Below, piece by piece: positions 11,947 to 24,029 of a DNA stretch of 64,000 nt. Position 1 is the first letter of the stretch. Every line of letters starts with the position of its first letter. The translations under genes and the position numbers were made by a program. The notes under the pieces were generated by a model. That model had not been told where the DNA came from, searched no databases, and worked only from the letters and a program-made list of their open reading frames with translations. The stretch is taken from NCBI GenBank assembly GCA_003254905.1, contig QANU01002578.1:30268-94267 (forward strand), in the 5' to 3' direction. The stretch is from Nissolia schottii (taxonomy: Eukaryota; Streptophyta; Magnoliopsida; Fabales; Fabaceae).

Positions 11947-13274
11947 TTCTTCCTCTCACTATATGAAGCATTAGACATAAAAATATTGAAGATTTCTTCA
12001 GAGACTAAACAATACCAGAGCAGTAAGCAAAATAAATATAAGTTTGGATCTATATCATAGTATAGATGGTAGGGTCCACCATTTCTTTACGCTCCAAGAA
12101 ATTTTCACAGAAACACAGCACACTTCAGAACAAACTTACAGGTTTAATCCAAAGTGTAATACTAGTAGAATTTCATGTGCTAATATCCAAATTAGGTTTT
12201 ATCTTTGAGAGTCAACACACTTAAATAACCTGATCCCTCCAAAGCTTTTAATAAAATTATGAAAAACGCAAAGATGTGCATATATAGTTTCTTCACTCAT
12301 ATTTCTGCACAACCTTTTCACTCATCATAAGTAACCTAGCATCACTAATTATCCCTCCTTTTTTGAGTTTATTACAGTATATTAACTGCTATTGCATACA
12401 AACCACTAGCTAGTATGAAGATTATTACACTTCCATTGTATTGGTACCAATATAATCTTTTAAAGGAACTACTAGAACGTCAGTGCCAATGAAGTACTTC
12501 AGACTATTTTGAGGACCGAAACCCAAAATATCTCCTCAACCTTGTCATCAGCTACATACAATTAGTTTATTTGTTCAAACTTCAAACTGTACATTATGCT
12601 TTCATTCTTGTCTACCAATTAAAGAGAAGAAATAACAGCAGCCGAACGTGCTTTGGTCATATGAGAAGAACAATAGAGGCTTCAATGAGATCAGAATACA
12701 CACAATTATAATGGATGAAAAAAAGACAGCAGAAAACATAAGGAAAAAAAACCATTTAAATAGGCCTTATTATGAACAATTTTATTGAAAATTCAGCTTC
12801 TTGATATGACCTAACAGTTCAATTGATTCACGATAAGAGAACCTGATCTAACGCCACTTAGACCTAGGTGTCCCAGATCTGGTTAGTAAAGTTTAAATTA
12901 GTATCCTTTCTCCACTTCACCAACAAATTCAACCTTGAGGGATCTGAAGACACGTCTTTGAGGCTATCGCTCCCAAGTCCCAACACGAATCAAATCAAAA
13001 CTAGACTGCTTCATAAACGCCATTACTGTACTACCCATTTGGCGACAACTACTCCTTCGGTTATCTTAATCCTTACTGAAATACTAGTAATTTCCAACTT
13101 AGCTATAATTATGCCTTCACATGGCAGCAACACAGTAAAAACACCCATAAGCATGCATATACCAAATAAGCATTAAGTGAAAAGAATATAAAATTAAAAT
13201 CTAATGGAAATGAAATTGACGAGATCAATTCGAAGGAGGGGGGGTGGGGGAATGTTGCTGACATGAGATTTTAC

Positions 13275-13440
13275 CTTGAAATCTTAGTGGCGCTGATAAA
13301 ATGTGAACAGGATTCTCTCGTGGATTTCCTGGTTGGCTTCGTCCAATTCAAATGAGACGGGAAAGACAGAGAAGAGGGAAAGCTGGGAAACAATGATAAA
13401 CCCTTTCGCACCCAATCTGATTGCGACTAGGGAACGCTAA
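13275..13440 (-). other. Probable 5' untranslated exon of DCC1
   Basis: On the minus strand this ends ATTTCAAG|GTAAAA, a good donor at 13274/13275, and a plausible acceptor (TATAG) lies just upstream of the DCC1 ATG at about 11960. The sequence is more GC-rich than its surroundings. The transcription start is not determined. Confidence 0.5.
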
Positions 13441-14265
13441 TTTTCATTAGCAGTTTTCGTTTTTAAAATTTCTTGTTTTTACAAGAATAAATGAGTTTAC
13501 GATTAATTATTTATTCTTTTGAATCAAGATTTAATTCAACGATACTATATAAAAAATTTACATCATCAACACATAGTAATTAAACTTATAATAAATTTCT
13601 CTAAAAACAAAAAAACTTTTAATTTTGTGTCTCAATAAGAGTTTAATTATTATGCATTACACTCTGTCATCCAATAAAATATGGGGAAAATTTTACTAGA
13701 ATAAACTAAATCATAATACTCATTTTTCAAATAAACCATTTGTAAAGTTGTTCCCCAAATAAACCATTTTCATTATAAAAGGAGTCGACTTAATCGACTC
13801 CTATTGTCGCCGAGGTTTTTTTTAACAGGAATGCTCCGTGTACACCTGATAACCATGCATCTGTATATACGCCCCTGTTTTATACGGTTTAATACGGAAT
13901 ACAATATATTTTCCGTATATAGAAACCATACACTCCCACGCGACGCTTTCTCGACGTAATCACACCCGTATGTGATTCTCTCAACCATATCTCAACCAAA
14001 TCATTCTTAACCACCACAGAACCAAAATCGCGAACTCGTTTCAACCAATAGCAGCATGAAAATCGAAAGAACCTCCACAATCTAATGTTGATAATCATAA
14101 TCGCAATTTGTTGTTGATCAAAAATGGCACTGAAAGAAACCGTCGTGATTATTCTGGCTTTTTTGTGTTGATTTCGATGGAGAGTGTTCTTCCTTACGTT
14201 TCTGTGAAATTCTAGTGTTCTGAAGCTTTATATGCTCTAATTCACACTCATTAATGGCGAATATC
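13441..14265. other. Intergenic, AT-rich
   Basis: No gene seen. It holds a short hairpin at 13781-13801 (GGAGTCGA, 5-bp loop, TCGACTCC) and otherwise low-complexity AT-rich DNA. DCC1 promoter sequence should lie in the first few hundred bases. Confidence 0.45.
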
Positions 14266-15080
14266 ACAGAAAATTGATTGCACAAACTTTAAATGGACAT
14301 ATGCACAAACATTAGATGGGCATGTACACAAACATTATCAACAGGCCATAGGTTCTGTCTTTTTGGGAGAAGAGGATGTGCATTTTGCCACATTTTCAAC
14401 CTTTCAACAATTAATGCATAAACAAATATTATTATTTTGACACAAACTTTTTATATATTCTCATGAATAAACACTACTTGATGTGTTGTGCATAATGTAT
14501 TATAAAGATCAGATGTATTATAAAGTCCATATGCACAAACATTATATCATGTTGTGCACAAACATTGTCCTATTTTGTATCTTAGGGGGGTAAGTGTTTT
14601 TTTTAGTGGAGGATTCAGCATATTTGGCTGCACAAACTTTATACCCCCTATAGCACAAACATTAAGGTCACTATAACACAAACTTTTTATATACTGATGT
14701 CAATCACGATGTATCAAAACAAAAGAATGAAACAAGGATTACTGTGTAGGATCTTTCATGAACATTTTACTCAAATTGAATGGACAAATTCTATAACAAT
14801 TAGTTTAGATAAACTAAGTTGCACAAACCCTAAACCCTAAACCAAAAACCATAACTGGTTTGCGCATCTTTTCCATGAACAGATTCATCTCATCATTATC
14901 GCAGGTTACATCAATTTCAGTATGTGCTTCTTCCATAACAACTACACTATGTGTTTCTCCCAGAACCTTCTTGTTGGTGTGGAATTTGAGTGTAATGCGG
15001 GAGTAGTACACCAATAATGTTTCAGCAGACGATGCACATACATTACAACAACATATACATAAACTTTACATGACACCGTG
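14266..15080. repeat. Cluster of GCACAAACATTA-type motifs
   Basis: More than a dozen copies of (G/A)CACAAAC(A/T)TT are scattered here, often followed by a short AT run. The same motif occurs inside the small MITEs in the CER1-like gene (about 18020-18050) and at 23810, so this is probably a decayed larger relative. It includes CCCTAAACCCTAAACC (14826-14841), a short telomere-like run. Confidence 0.4.
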
Positions 15081-15642
15081 CAACGACCAAATGCGATCAA
15101 ACATGATCAAAACCGCACCAGGATGAACCAAGGTACTGTGGGGTGTTAGGGGATAATTATCCCACGTTCCTAAATTAATTAATTAATTATTATGATGCAC
15201 AGTGGCTTTGGGGGCTATGAATACCGGAGCCCTACTGCTTCTTTTTTCACAAATTCCTTAAGTTTCCACACTGCCGGTTCCGTTCGTGCACACTGCAGTA
15301 ATGCTGCCCTACTCAGGGAAAATCGTGAGAACACCACCATTGAAGGAATCTTATTCTCATTAAATTCAACCAATCAGAAACCACTTAGGAAATGGGTAAC
15401 CTTAATCCCACTGTCTATGTGGTTTTGTTATGCTATTTTATGTGCTGCTATTTGAGAAAATAACTTAGGAAATGTTATGTGAAAATTATAGAGATCAAGT
15501 TGTGAAGATGATTTTGAGTAGTTTTGATGTTAGAAAAGTATAATTGTACTTGTTGGAACATAGGGGAAGTGTAAATAAAGTTTCAGTGAAGTAAATGAAT
15601 GAAATATGCAAGAAACAGCGTTGCGGATGAGTTTAAGGCAAT

Positions 15643-15871
15643 GTCATTCGAATGACATAGCATTGTCATTCGAATGACCCTAAAATTTACTCATCCTGGA
15701 GCACTTTTACCAGGTCATTCGAATGACCTAGCCATGGTCATTCGAATGACCATCAATTTTTACCCACGAAGAGCAATTTTGAGAGGTCATTCGAATGACC
15801 TAACCCTGATCATTTGGATGACTCATCATTTTTACAGACAGAGAGCTAAATTTTCATGTTATTCGAATGAC
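15643..15871. repeat. Array of the palindrome GTCATTCGAATGAC
   Basis: The perfect 14-bp palindrome GTCATTCGAATGAC occurs at 15643, 15665, 15714, 15737 and 15786, with variants at 15809 and 15858. Copies come in pairs about 22-23 bp apart, and the pairs repeat every 71-72 bp, so this is a tandem repeat with two palindromes per unit. The 66-codon open frame over it is a by-product. No coding role seen. Confidence 0.85.
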
Positions 15872-16043
15872 TAAGCCATGGGTGATATTTTGTATTGAAA
15901 AAAGAAAATTCTCTCAAAAAATTAACCTTAGAACTTTGATATTTGCATAAACTTTAAGATACAAATGTTTCCAATGTAAATTAACTCGTCTAAACCAATA
16001 AAAAATGTTATAATGCATATGCAACTAATTAATTAAGGATATA

Positions 16044-16678
16044 CTCCCTCCGCCTTTTTTTTTACTTGTCTACTTTGAGTTGTGTGTGTTTACTAAAAAA
16101 ATAATTAAAAAGTATGAAAGTAGAAAAAAAATTAATAATACTTTACATACTTGTCTTTATTTAATATATAAAGATAACTGAGATAGTTGGAGTTATAAGT
16201 AGTATTTCCTCCGATTTTTTTAGTTGTGCGGTTAGTGTTGTGCTCAAGTATTAAGAAAATGATTGAAAAACATGAAAGTAAGAAAAATTTGATAGTACTT
16301 TACACAATTGTTCTTATTTAATATAGAGATAATAGATGTAATTAGAGTTATTAGTAGTGTATAAACATGAGAGATATCGTTTATTTAACAGGGGTGATAA
16401 AAAAAGAAAGAACAATTAATGTGATATGAATTTAAAAAATTAACAAGTATGTGTAGAAATACTAAAATAGAAATGTGGCCAAGTCAAAAACAAAATAGAA
16501 GGAGAACATAAATATGAGAAAGAAGTATATAAATCTGACAAAAAAGTGTTCCTTAGTAAGGATATGATAAAAAAATAATTAATGTGATATAAATTTAGTA
16601 AATAGATAAATATTTATAAAAATACTAAAATAAAAAAGTGGGTAACTTAAAAAAAAAAAAAAAAACTAAAGGAAGGAG
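16044..16678. mobile_element. Stowaway-like MITE (composite)
   Basis: Starts CTCCCTCCG after a TA and ends GGAAGGAG before a TA (TA at 16042-16043 and 16679-16680), the signature of Tc1/mariner Stowaway MITEs. A second internal end (ATTTCCTCCG near 16205) suggests two related copies nested or fused. It lies 277 bp upstream of the CER1-like start codon. Confidence 0.78.
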
Positions 16679-16796
16679 TAATAGCTTGTAAGTAAAGAGT
16701 GACTGAATATATAATTTGGGGGGGGGGGTAAAAGTGTTCTTTTAAGATTATATGTCAGAAACTCGCTTCCTGTAAACCTGAAACCGCCTTGGTAGC

Positions 16797-16806
16797 AGTT
16801 AACTGT
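16797..16806. promoter_or_regulatory. Possible MYB-type site in the CER1-like promoter
   Basis: CAGTTAACTG is a 10-bp palindrome containing two AACTG cores, about 75 bp upstream of the TATA box. Wax genes of this class are known targets of R2R3-MYB factors. Use of this particular site is only a guess. Confidence 0.3.
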
Positions 16807-16874
16807 TCCACAATTAAAATGCATTTAATGGGATATATGGTTGGCAGTTGGACGCGCTATTCAATATTCAGAAC

Positions 16875-16881
16875 TATATAA
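16875..16881 (+). promoter_or_regulatory. TATA box of the CER1-like gene
   Basis: TATATAA followed by ACAGCGGC lies 80 bp upstream of the ATG at 16955, which leaves room for a short leader of roughly 45-50 nt. Confidence 0.6.
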
Positions 16882-16954
16882 ACAGCGGCACCACCCGCAA
16901 TACTCATGCATATGTTACTACTACCTGCATATCTTCACAATATATATAAAATAT

Positions 16955-18368
16955 ATGGCTTCTAAACCAGGCATTCTTTCCGATTGGCCTTGGAAGCCTC
17001 TTGGAAATTTCAAGGTTTACTTTTTTTTTTTTTAACTTTCGTTACACTAACATTTAGACTATAGAATAAACTTGGCTGTGTATCTTCTCAAAGTTTGATT
17101 TATCTTTGTCTCCTCCGACTTATTTAACTACAAACTCAAAGTCTCCTTTACGCGTTACTCTCTTATTTTTATTTCTTTCTTTTGCATGGTTATATTATTA
17201 CGTGTGCTTCAAATTTAAAATCGAATATCAAAACTTCTCTTATTCTTGGGTCAACTCAAGTTATTGACATTTGTCTCTCTTTGTTGTATCTCTCTCAAGT
17301 TCGTCATTTTGACTCCATGGATAGCGCATAGCGTGTATTCTCTCGCATCTAACGAATGGGACCCAGTGAATTATCTCATATTCCCATTCATATTGATGAG
17401 GATGCTTCACAACCACATCTGGATATCCGTCTCTCGCTACCGAACCGCCAAAGGCAACGACAGGATCGTTGACAGGGGCCTCGAGTTCGAACAAGTTGAC
17501 AGAGAAAGCAATTGGTTCAATAATTTAATTTATCCTTCTAATTTTGATAGTTACGAAAAAGAGAAAAAAAAACAAAAAAGAAAAGAAAATTTGATAAGGG
17601 AGTGTTGACTTTGTGGGCGTGCAGGGATGACCAGATATTGTTCACGGCACTGCTATTTTACATAGGGTACATGATATTCCCATTTGCCTCACACATTCCG
17701 TGGTGGAGAACAGACGGTGTGATTCTCACGGCGCTCCTCCACGCTGGGCCTGTGGAGTTCATTTACTACTGGTTACACAGAGCACTCCATCACCATTTTC
17801 TCTACACTCGTTACCACTCTCACCACCATTCTTCCGTGGTCACTGAGCCTATCACTTGTATGCATTCACTTTCCCAAATTCCGCAGCTAACAACTTGGCG
17901 CGCTTATATACACCTCAATATTCAATGTCCTACCGCCTTTTCTTTATGTGATTTATTTTCAAAAATGCTACATGTACACCTAATTTTATACACCCATGCA
18001 TATACCATTAATATGCACAAACTTTATTCTCATGAGTGCACAGACATTATAAACTTATAGATGATATTCTCAGTTATACTTAATTAAGTGCACAAAAATC
18101 ACATGCATTAAAATACAAACTTTATGTATGTATATAAGTATAAGATGTATGGATGGTGTATATTTTTTGGTGTATGTGTAGCATGACTCATTTATTTTAA
18201 CGTTTTAAATGAAATTGTAATTATTTTTAATAATAGCTTATGGTGGATAAAAAAAAGTATTACACAGTTCACTCAAAATATTAATCTTAAATAATGAATA
18301 AAAATATACATACGCTTGTGAGTTTTTTTTTTTTCTGGGTAGAATTATCTTGTGAGTTTTATTGATAA

Positions 18369-18413
<45 letters not shown>

Positions 18414-21400
18414 TGTATATTTCATATAGTATAATTTTATTGCATGTGATATAGATCTGTTATTTGAACCCTTCAATTAGACTTCAATACAAAATCCACG
18501 TAAAAAAAAAGACTTCTATACAAAACACCATAAGGAAGGCTTGTACGTTTAAAGCTTGTATATTAAGATTGAGTGAAAAAATTTATTTTCTAAAATAAGG
18601 AAAAGGCAAGTAAGAATCTATGAGTTTCATTTATGGTGGATATCTATAATAAGAATATTTAAATATTCTTAAAACCAAATAAAAAAAATCTAGTTATATA
18701 ATTATTAAATTTTAAATATTTATCTATTAAATTCTATAGTAGTGTAATTCTTTCTTTATTGATTTATTTTGCATTAATTTTTCCGAACCAAACTATCTTT
18801 AAAATTTCTATCATTTTATTAAAATAAAAAATAATTTAATTTAAGAAAATATAAAATACTTATTAATTAAGTAGATTTTTTTAATAAATATCTAATTTCA
18901 ATCAATGATAAATGTTTTTTTCTCTACGGAGTATAAAAAAATAACTCAAAGACTTTGAAAGGTGAAAATAACGTTGATATTTTGAAAGGGTTATATTTTC
19001 ATTTTGATCATATGGCAGCTGTGACCCATCCATTTGCTGAGCACTTGGCATATTTCACGCTGTTCGCAATACCAATGATGACAACATTGATCATAGGAAG
19101 ATCCTCCATAGCTGCACTTTACGGCTACATCATATACATCGACTTCATGAACAACTTGGGTCATTGCAACTTTGAGTTCTTTCCGAAGACACTCTTTTCC
19201 ACCTTACCACTCTTGAAGTATCTCTCATACACGCCAGCGTAAGTCCTCTGCATTATTAATTTTTAGGTTTAATTAAGGTTTTTAGCAATTTCAAAGTTTG
19301 TTTTTACTCCCTGACTGGGGTTAACGGCACTGATGTGGCGCCCCACATGGCATAACAAAAGTTGTATGCCACGTGTCACGGCCACGTCAACGCCGTTAAC
19401 GCTGCCAGACACAAGAACTAAAAACAAATTTTAAAATTTTAGAGGGACTAAAAATTTTACATATGAGCTAAAACAAACTTTAAAATTTTTAACTCCTTTC
19501 TTAACTGTGTCCATTGTTTCAATACTCAATTCAACCGAACACAGGTTCCACTCGCTGCACCACACCAAATTCAGGACAAATTACTCACTCTTCATGCCTA
19601 TTTATGACTACATATACGGTACCGTGGATGCATCCACAGATGCTTTGCGCGAAACGAGTCTGAAGAGAGCAATGGAGCACGCAGATGTGGTGCACTTAAC
19701 GCACCTAACCACGCTTGATTCCGTCTATCAGGTTCGCTTAGGGATTGCTTCCTTGGCCTCCAAGCCCCAAGCATCCAAGTGGTATCTACATCTGATGTGG
19801 CCCTTCACGCTGTGCTCTACGCTTATGACTTGCTTCCACGGTCGTGCCTTCGTTCTAGAGAGCAACACTTTCAAGAACCTCAAGTTGCAGTCCTGGCTTG
19901 TGCCAAGATTTAAAATACAAGTACGAATCCTCGTTGATTTCCAGCCGTTGATGATCCAAAGGAAAATCAACAGTCTAGGGTGATTAGCGTACAACTCAAC
20001 AACCGTTTCATTTTGCTTTGCAGTATTTCTTAAAATGGCAGAGTACAACGCTGAACAGCTTAATTGAAGATGCGATAGTGGAGGCTGAGTTAGGTGGTGC
20101 CAAGGTCATAAGTCTGGGGCTTCTAAATCAGGTAGGATTAATTAAAAGTAACTTTATTAATTAAAGACGGACACGTGATAATGCACTTTACATAGGAAAG
20201 GATTTACTCTTGCTTTTAGTATTTTAATCTGGAAAAAACTTGTTAAAAGTGTTGATTAATTTTGACAACAAACTAACGCGTATCCTCTATATTTGTATTT
20301 TTTTTGCATCATTTATTTCTTTGTGATCCTATAATTAACAATTTTCTTATAAAAAATGCTACATGTACACAAAAAATTCTAGTTATCCTTATGCAGTTAT
20401 TACCACGTTGAAATATGCTGTAACTATCATGCCTCACGGTTACAATTTGTAAAACAATTTTAACTTTCAACATTTACATTCAAATTCGTGCGTGCAACCC
20501 ACTAATTGACAATATTGAGTTTAATTAATAATGCAGAAAGATAATACTTTTAGATATAATGTATTAATTAAATATGAAAATGTTAACAGGAGTAATGTTT
20601 TCTACATAATTGTCGAAAGACAATCTTACATTAGTACATTAATAGAAGTCAGAATTTTGCAGTAGCATAATTAATAGAATATAATTAAATAAGCAATATT
20701 TTGATTTCAATATATATATTAACTCTTTCATGCGCATGCAGAGAGAAGAGCTAAATGCATGCGGTGAACTTTATATCCGAAGGTTCCCAGAGCTGAAGAT
20801 AAAGGTCGTTGACGGTAGTAGCTTAGCTGCTGCTATTGTGCTGAACAGCATTCCCAAAGGGACAAATCAAGTGCTTCTTCGAGGCAACTTTAACAAGGTT
20901 TCTTTTGCTATAGCCAATGCTCTATGCAAAAGAAATATTCAGGTATATCATATATGTATTAACTAATATATAGTGCAAAGACATTTGCATTCCACTTCTG
21001 AATTGTTCTCAACCTAATTTTTTGATTATTATCACATAAAATGTATGAGAGAACTCGAGATACACTGACTGGCCCAATTATTAAAGTGAGCCATTAATGT
21101 GATATTGGGACAGCATTTACTTATTATCCTGCACTTTAATGATAGATAAGAAATGCATGCAGGTAGCTTTATTATATAAGGAAGAGCTGAAGAAGCTTCA
21201 ACGAAGAGTCACCAAGTCCAAAGGAAGCCTTGCTCTTTCACCAATCGATACTCCAAAGGTTAATCCTTTTTAATTTTCACAATAAAATCGTGAATATTTG
21301 TAGAATAATTTCAATCATTTCTTATAAAGGATTATCAAATTATATTGAATTTAAAGATAAGAAATAAAAACCTGGATATAATATAGTCGAAAATGAGCTA

Positions 21401-22510
21401 TTTGCTGTCATTTCGATGGTCGTTGACCGTGCTATGTATGTATTTATATTTGAAAGCTATGTATGATGATAGACTGAGATCTTGCACTGCCTTATCAGAA
21501 TATATCTCACTAACTTGCTTTTAGTTTTCTCTTCGTCCCTATTCGGTCCTGTCTACATCAAACATGATAAAGTAATGAACATTATATAAAAACTGTGAAA
21601 AAAAATTATTTAAAAAATAATATGGGTCCTTGAAATAATGATGAATTTTTGGGTACTAGATCTTTTTCAATTCATTAATTGGATACATGAAATTAAAAAT
21701 GAATATGAAAAACCTGATATAATAATATTCCGTTATGTAACATTATATATGAATCTAGCAGGTATGGATAGTAGGGGATGGATGGGATGAAAATGAACAG
21801 ATGAATGCATCAAAGGGATCACTGTTCATACCTTTCTCTCATTTCCCTCCAAAGAAAATTCGGAAAGACTGCTTCTACCACTACACACCAGCAATGAGCA
21901 CTCCTGCTGCATTCATGAATTTGCACTCTTGCGAGGTTCGTGGCATATATAATATACACACAAAATGCTATACGTACACCAAGCACAGTGTAAACACCAA
22001 AGCTCATTTCTTACTGACATCATAGAGTTTACACTCACATCACATTATGTGATTGGGGACCTAGCTCATGATGTGTGTGAGAGAGAAGACTTGGTTTCTA
22101 CACTATATATGCTTAGTGTACAAATAATAGGGGATGATTCTAATGAGAGGAGTGATGATATATGAGAGTGAAATGAGTGAATCTTAGTCATTAGACTTTT
22201 TATGAATGATCAAAATTAAAAGCTATGAAGATATAACATGATCATTTAAAAATTCACATGACTTTTATTTTTAATTTTGATCATTCATAAAAGATTTAAT
22301 GACTATGTATATATATATGTTTTGTGTCTGTGATGACTCTAACAAGAGTGGGAGTAGTGGATCTAGGTCATTGGATATTTTATAAATAGTCAATATTAAA
22401 ACATAAAAACCATGTGACTTTTTAAGTGATTATATGATATCTTCATAACTTCTAATATTAATCATTCATGAAAGATCTAATAACCATAATTTATTCCCAT
22501 CACTCTTTTA

Positions 22511-22546
<36 letters not shown>

Positions 22547-23239
22547 NTATTACTCATATATAATATTTAACTATTGCTTTATCAATCCCACAAAGCATAT
22601 GATTGGATGATAAAACACAATATCCTAAATTGAATTATTCTTTATTTTATGAATGTATATTGGCATGATTTTTTTTTAAAAGTCATCACATTAAAATATG
22701 CTAAGTTAAACTATTAATTATTTAAATTTTGAAGGTTAATTCATATTTTTATCCCATATTCCGCTCCAAACTTTTATAAGAATTAATATCCATTATTTAT
22801 ATTTAAATAATAGAAATGTATCTTCATAATAATATGTGAGCAAACTAATGTATTTCCATTTATATATGAGATGTGTTAATTGAACTTATTGTATGTGGGA
22901 CATCGTGTTGGCTCACATCATAATCACCATTATATGAGATTTTAATAGGACTCACGCTCAATTAGATCTCATCTAATGGTAAATAGTTAATTAGTCAGTA
23001 TAATGTCCTAAGTAAAATGAATTCAAATAACATTTCTCTTTGTATTTATATCGCAGAATTGGCTTCCGAGAAGAGTACTGAGTGCTTGGCGTATTGCTGG
23101 AATACTTCATGCCTTAGAAGGATGGAATGTACACGAGTGTGGTTACACCATGCTTGGTATCAAGAAAGTATGGCAAGCAAGTCTTCGCCATGGTTTCCAA
23201 CCTCTCAAGACTCCTCCTACCAAAAAAAATTCTCATTGA
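16955..23239 (+). CDS. CER1: CER1-like aldehyde decarbonylase
   Basis: Member of the CER1 family, membrane enzymes of the endoplasmic reticulum that, with CER3 and cytochrome b5, turn very-long-chain acyl products into wax alkanes. Ten exons: 16955-17014, 17300-17514, 17625-17857, 19019-19238, 19545-19920, 20024-20131, 20742-20942, 21163-21258, 21762-21935, 23057-23239. They total 1,866 nt (621 residues plus stop), close to the family's ~625. All introns are GT-AG and all phases close. The start MASKPGILSDWPWKPLG is diagnostic. The histidine clusters of the fatty-acid-hydroxylase fold are present (H143-H147, H156-H160 and FHSLHHT at 244-250), as is the C-terminal WAX2 region (VISLGLLNQ, SAWRIAGILHALEGW). 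No lesion. Introns 3, 4 and 9 each carry a small transposon. It could be a paralogue rather than CER1 itself. Confidence 0.93.
17965..18187. mobile_element. MITE in intron 3 of the CER1-like gene
   Basis: About 220 bp with inverted ends: ATGCTACATGTACACC at the left, and GGTGTATGTGTAGCAT at the right (reverse ATGCTACACATACACC). It contains GCACAAACTTTA motifs. The same family is split by the Copia element at 23846-28542. No target duplication could be fixed. Confidence 0.7.
18369..18410. repeat. (AT)n microsatellite
   Basis: About 20 uninterrupted TA units in intron 3 of the CER1-like gene. Confidence 0.9.
19262..19500. mobile_element. Small foldback element in intron 4 of the CER1-like gene
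   Basis: Inverted halves meet around GTTAACGGC..GCCGTTAAC, and each arm carries CTTTAAAATTTTTA / ACTAAAAAC phrases. It closely resembles the element at 34160-34430 and, in its outer arm, the ends of the Mutator-like element at 34851. Probably a non-autonomous foldback or MULE relative. The ends are decayed. Confidence 0.6.
20354..20371. mobile_element. Remnant MITE terminus in intron 6
   Basis: AAAATGCTACATGTACAC equals the left end of the intron 3 MITE. No matching opposite end is seen before the next exon. Confidence 0.4.
21964..22137. mobile_element. MITE in intron 9 of the CER1-like gene
   Basis: Inverted termini of about 25 bp: GTACACCAAGCACAGTGTAA near 21977, and the reverse of TACACTATATATGCTTAGTGTAC near 22100-22122. 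The outer AAATGCTA resembles the intron 3 family, but the interior differs. Confidence 0.55.
22507..22553. repeat. (AT)n microsatellite with one unresolved base
   Basis: AT repeat in intron 9 with an N at 22547, probably a base call lost in the repeat. Confidence 0.8.
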
Positions 23240-23332
23240 TGGGTTAATCTGTACAAGTCCTTGCAGTTTGTACTTTTCAAAACGTATTTTATTTTCTGTA
23301 TTAATAACTATCTAGACTCTTTGAAATGATTC

Positions 23333-23338
23333 AATAAA
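23333..23338 (+). terminator. Candidate polyadenylation signal of the CER1-like gene
   Basis: AATAAA about 95 bp after the stop codon, within AATAAATAAAATAATT. Plant signals are loose, so the true site may differ. Confidence 0.4.
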
Positions 23339-23624
23339 TAAAATAATTAAATATAAATCTTCTTCATGTCATCGATATCATTGATTTTAAGGGAAAAATA
23401 ATCATTTTAATCCATTACATTTATTTGATTTATTAATTTAGTTTTTTTTCTAATCAATTTTGCCTATTATTTTTTAAACTAATATCAATTTGATCAATAC
23501 GTTAAAAAATTAACAGATTTTGTTAGAAGTGACAAAATCAATGTCAATGCCCGGTCTTACACCTACGTATACAGGTTTTGTTTTTTGCGCATGGTTCAAT
23601 GTGTAACTCGCATTGGGCAAATAA

Positions 23625-23730
23625 CACTACAGAAAATATGGGGTATATTGTCAGTTTTGCCGATGCATAAACCTCATTTATCGACGTATTTTTTACTCAA
23701 CAACAGATTTAGCATCGAGAAAAATAGAGT
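23625..23730 (+). mobile_element. CACTA-like transposon terminus
   Basis: CACTACAGAAAATATGGGG matches the end of plant CACTA (En/Spm) elements, CACTACARAAA. A subterminal region follows before a MITE interrupts it. The matching right end is not obvious between 28654 and 29600, so it may be decayed. Confidence 0.45.
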
Positions 23731-23845
23731 ACTGCTACACATACACCAAAAAATATACATCATACATATATCTTATATTTATATACATAAAGTTTGTATT
23801 TTAATGTCTGTAAAGTTTGTGCACTTAATTAAGTAGAATAGAGAA

Positions 23846-24029
23846 TAACAGAATTGTAGTGAATGAAATGAATTTCTAAATTGAATTAGAGAGCATGAGC
23901 TCTAATTTATACAGGTTCAGTTGCTTGTACAGCAAGCAAGTTGGCTAACCAACAATAACTAATATCAATAACCAATATAACTAACTTCTAACCAAAGTTA
24001 AGTTAAAAGGGGGGATTTTCCCCCTATTA
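23846..24029 (-). repeat. 3' LTR of the Copia element
   Basis: 184 bp. The pol reading frame runs into it and stops at 23981. Two differences from the partner LTR: A/G in TTTCT(A/G)AATTG and T/C in CTAA(T/C)ATC. Confidence 0.9.

Noticed and set aside
12868..13176. 102-codon plus-strand open frame
   Set aside because: Lies in the leader intron of DCC1 and has no domain or codon bias.
14826..14841. Telomere-like CCCTAAACCCTAAACC
   Set aside because: Only about two and a half repeats; short interstitial telobox runs are common and do not indicate a chromosome end.
14814..15014. 66-codon minus-strand open frame
   Set aside because: No recognisable domain, and it ends in the telomere-like repeat; judged chance.
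15643..15871. CRISPR-like array
   Set aside because: The repeats are short palindromes with related, not unique, spacers, in a plant genome.
15674..15874. 66-codon open frame
   Set aside because: It is produced by the palindrome array and its 72-bp period; no protein-like composition or start context.
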